In this document: positions 4,528 through 5,327 of the stretch, one piece after another
Position numbering within the stretch: the first letter of the stretch is position 1
Layout of the letters: the number at the start of each line of letters is the position of its first letter
Assembly (NCBI GenBank): GCA_017540065.1
Contig: JAFYBU010000091.1
Coordinates: 1-5,327 of the forward strand
DNA: 5,327 nucleotides
Origin: Alphaproteobacteria bacterium
Lineage (GTDB): Bacteria > Pseudomonadota > Alphaproteobacteria > CAAHEQ01 > UBA3637
Reading direction: 5' to 3'
Position numbers and translations under genes: made by a program
Notes under the pieces: generated by a model
What the model was told of the DNA's origin: nothing
Databases searched by the model: none
What the model saw: the letters and a program-made list of their open reading frames with translations, nothing else

Positions 4528-5327
4528 TTAGTATAAACCGTTCATGCACAAACGTGCAAACACCGGTTTATTCAACCCCAAAATTTCAATCAGTTCTTTG
4601 GGCGTTTCGTTGATATTTATATTTGTTTCCCGGCTTATCCCATTTTTAATCGTTTTAACAACCGCACTGGGTAATTCTGCCCGACCGATACACGAAGACA
4701 AATAAACAAAACATTCATCATTATCTGACAAATGTTGTATTGCCAATTTTCGTGCATAAAGATTCAAAGTTAAATCGGCCTTACTGGCATCCTTTGTCCA
4801 TGGACTTCCCCCGCCGATTGGACATGCCGTAGAATAAAAATCACAGGCCAATTTACGCCCTGTGACACCGCAATCGGCTATTGACGAATGCATTTGATAT
4901 ACCCCTGTACCGTTGACAATAATTTTATCCGGGATTTCCCCTAATGTTTGACAAATAAATTCTTCCAAATTTTCAGATTTCAACATAGGAACAGCAGCAA
5001 TAGCCATTTCAATATGACCATCTTCTGCCAAAGTAATTTGTGTTTTAATATCAATACCCAAGTTATCACTTTGACGTGCTTTTGTGTAAAGAGCTTTATT
5101 TAATTTTCTTGCCAAAAACAATTCTCGGTTAATCAGACCTTCCCCTTGACAAGCATACCCCACAAAAACACCTTGGTCACCCCAACCGTCTTGTTCAACA
5201 CCTTGACCAATATCAACAGATTGAAGACCAATTAAATTCAAAATATCCACTTTTTTAATATCAATGGCATTTGTTCCCCAAATATTCGAATAACGTTCAT
5301 CATATCCGATTTCTTTGATAGCTTGAC
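4528..5327 (-). CDS. metK: S-adenosylmethionine synthetase, C-terminal 265 residues (N-terminus outside window)
   Basis: MetK makes S-adenosylmethionine from methionine and ATP in the cytoplasm, releasing phosphate and diphosphate. The frame is already open at base 5327 and reads QAIKEIGYDERYSNIWGTNA, matching the VREIGY region of E. coli MetK, so about 70 N-terminal residues are missing. Numbering from the window edge, conserved blocks are QGVEQDGWGDQGVFVGYA (41-58, methionine/ATP site), DIKTQITL (92-99, catalytic-type Lys94), DCGVTGRK (151-158) and GGGSPWTKDASKADL (171-185, with the phosphate-binding Lys and Asp positions of the P-loop-like motif). An apparent GTG start at 5250 is an internal valine. 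The protein is divergent, and it ends at KPVFARLCMNGLY without the YGHFGR segment and roughly 30 residues found at the end of E. coli MetK. Its promoter and any SAM-sensing leader lie outside the window. It is convergent with the peptidase, with a 22-bp gap. Confidence 0.93.
   Translation of the reverse strand, partial: QAIKEIGYDERYSNIWGTNAIDIKKVDILNLIGLQSVDIGQGVEQDGWGDQGVFVGYACQGEGLINRELFLARKLNKALYTKARQSDNLGIDIKTQITLAEDGHIEMAIAAVPMLKSENLEEFICQTLGEIPDKIIVNGTGVYQMHSSIADCGVTGRKLACDFYSTACPIGGGSPWTKDASKADLTLNLYARKLAIQHLSDNDECFVYLSSCIGRAELPSAVVKTIKNGISRETNININETPKELIEILGLNKPVFARLCMNGLY

Noticed and set aside
4364..4549. Antisense frame with FSHFGKMER resembling the missing YGHFGR of MetK
   Set aside because: It is in another frame, more than 20 residues past the expected position, and is the exact antisense of the peptidase tail. 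The likeness is short and probably chance; I see no frameshift site.

Overview
The window looks like a chromosomal segment of an AT-rich alphaproteobacterium. The best taxonomic pointer is the Obg GTPase, whose linker and P-loop region (WVWLRLKLIADVGFVGLPNAG) reads like alphaproteobacterial CgtA. The tRNA encodes its CCA end, promoters are plain TTGACA/TATAAT types with 17-bp spacers, and every intact stop codon visible is TAA. No species can be named from this.

Layout: (1) 1-765, minus: the first 255 codons of obgE, cut by the window edge, with its own promoter. (2) 836-1000, plus: a divergent initiator tRNA-fMet gene with a strong promoter and a GAAA-loop terminator. (3) 1001-1145: a small mosaic built from pieces of the tRNA 3' end. 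It holds an inverted T-arm fragment, a direct T-arm fragment, a GC-rich 56-bp insert, an exact 20-bp copy of the tRNA 3' end and a second terminator. (4) 1289-1819, plus: a GNAT acetyltransferase as a single-gene unit with promoter and terminator. (5) 1968-3023, minus: an unidentified multi-pass membrane protein. (6) 3141-4505, plus: an S41-family (C-terminal processing/tricorn-like) peptidase gene, transcribed divergently from the membrane protein and interrupted by one in-frame TGA at 4221-4223. (7) 4528-5327, minus: the C-terminal 265 residues of an S-adenosylmethionine synthetase (MetK) that seems to stop early, convergent with the peptidase.

obgE, tRNA-fMet and metK are housekeeping genes (ribosome assembly/GTP signalling, translation initiation, methyl-donor synthesis). 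The GNAT, membrane protein and peptidase are accessory. The last two share a 117-bp intergenic region with two back-to-back consensus-like promoters and may be co-expressed, but nothing in the sequence proves they work together. The points most worth following are the tRNA-derived mosaic after tRNA-fMet, the extra nucleotide in the tRNA T-stem, and the in-frame TGA in an otherwise intact peptidase frame. No CRISPR array, transposase or complete mobile element is present.
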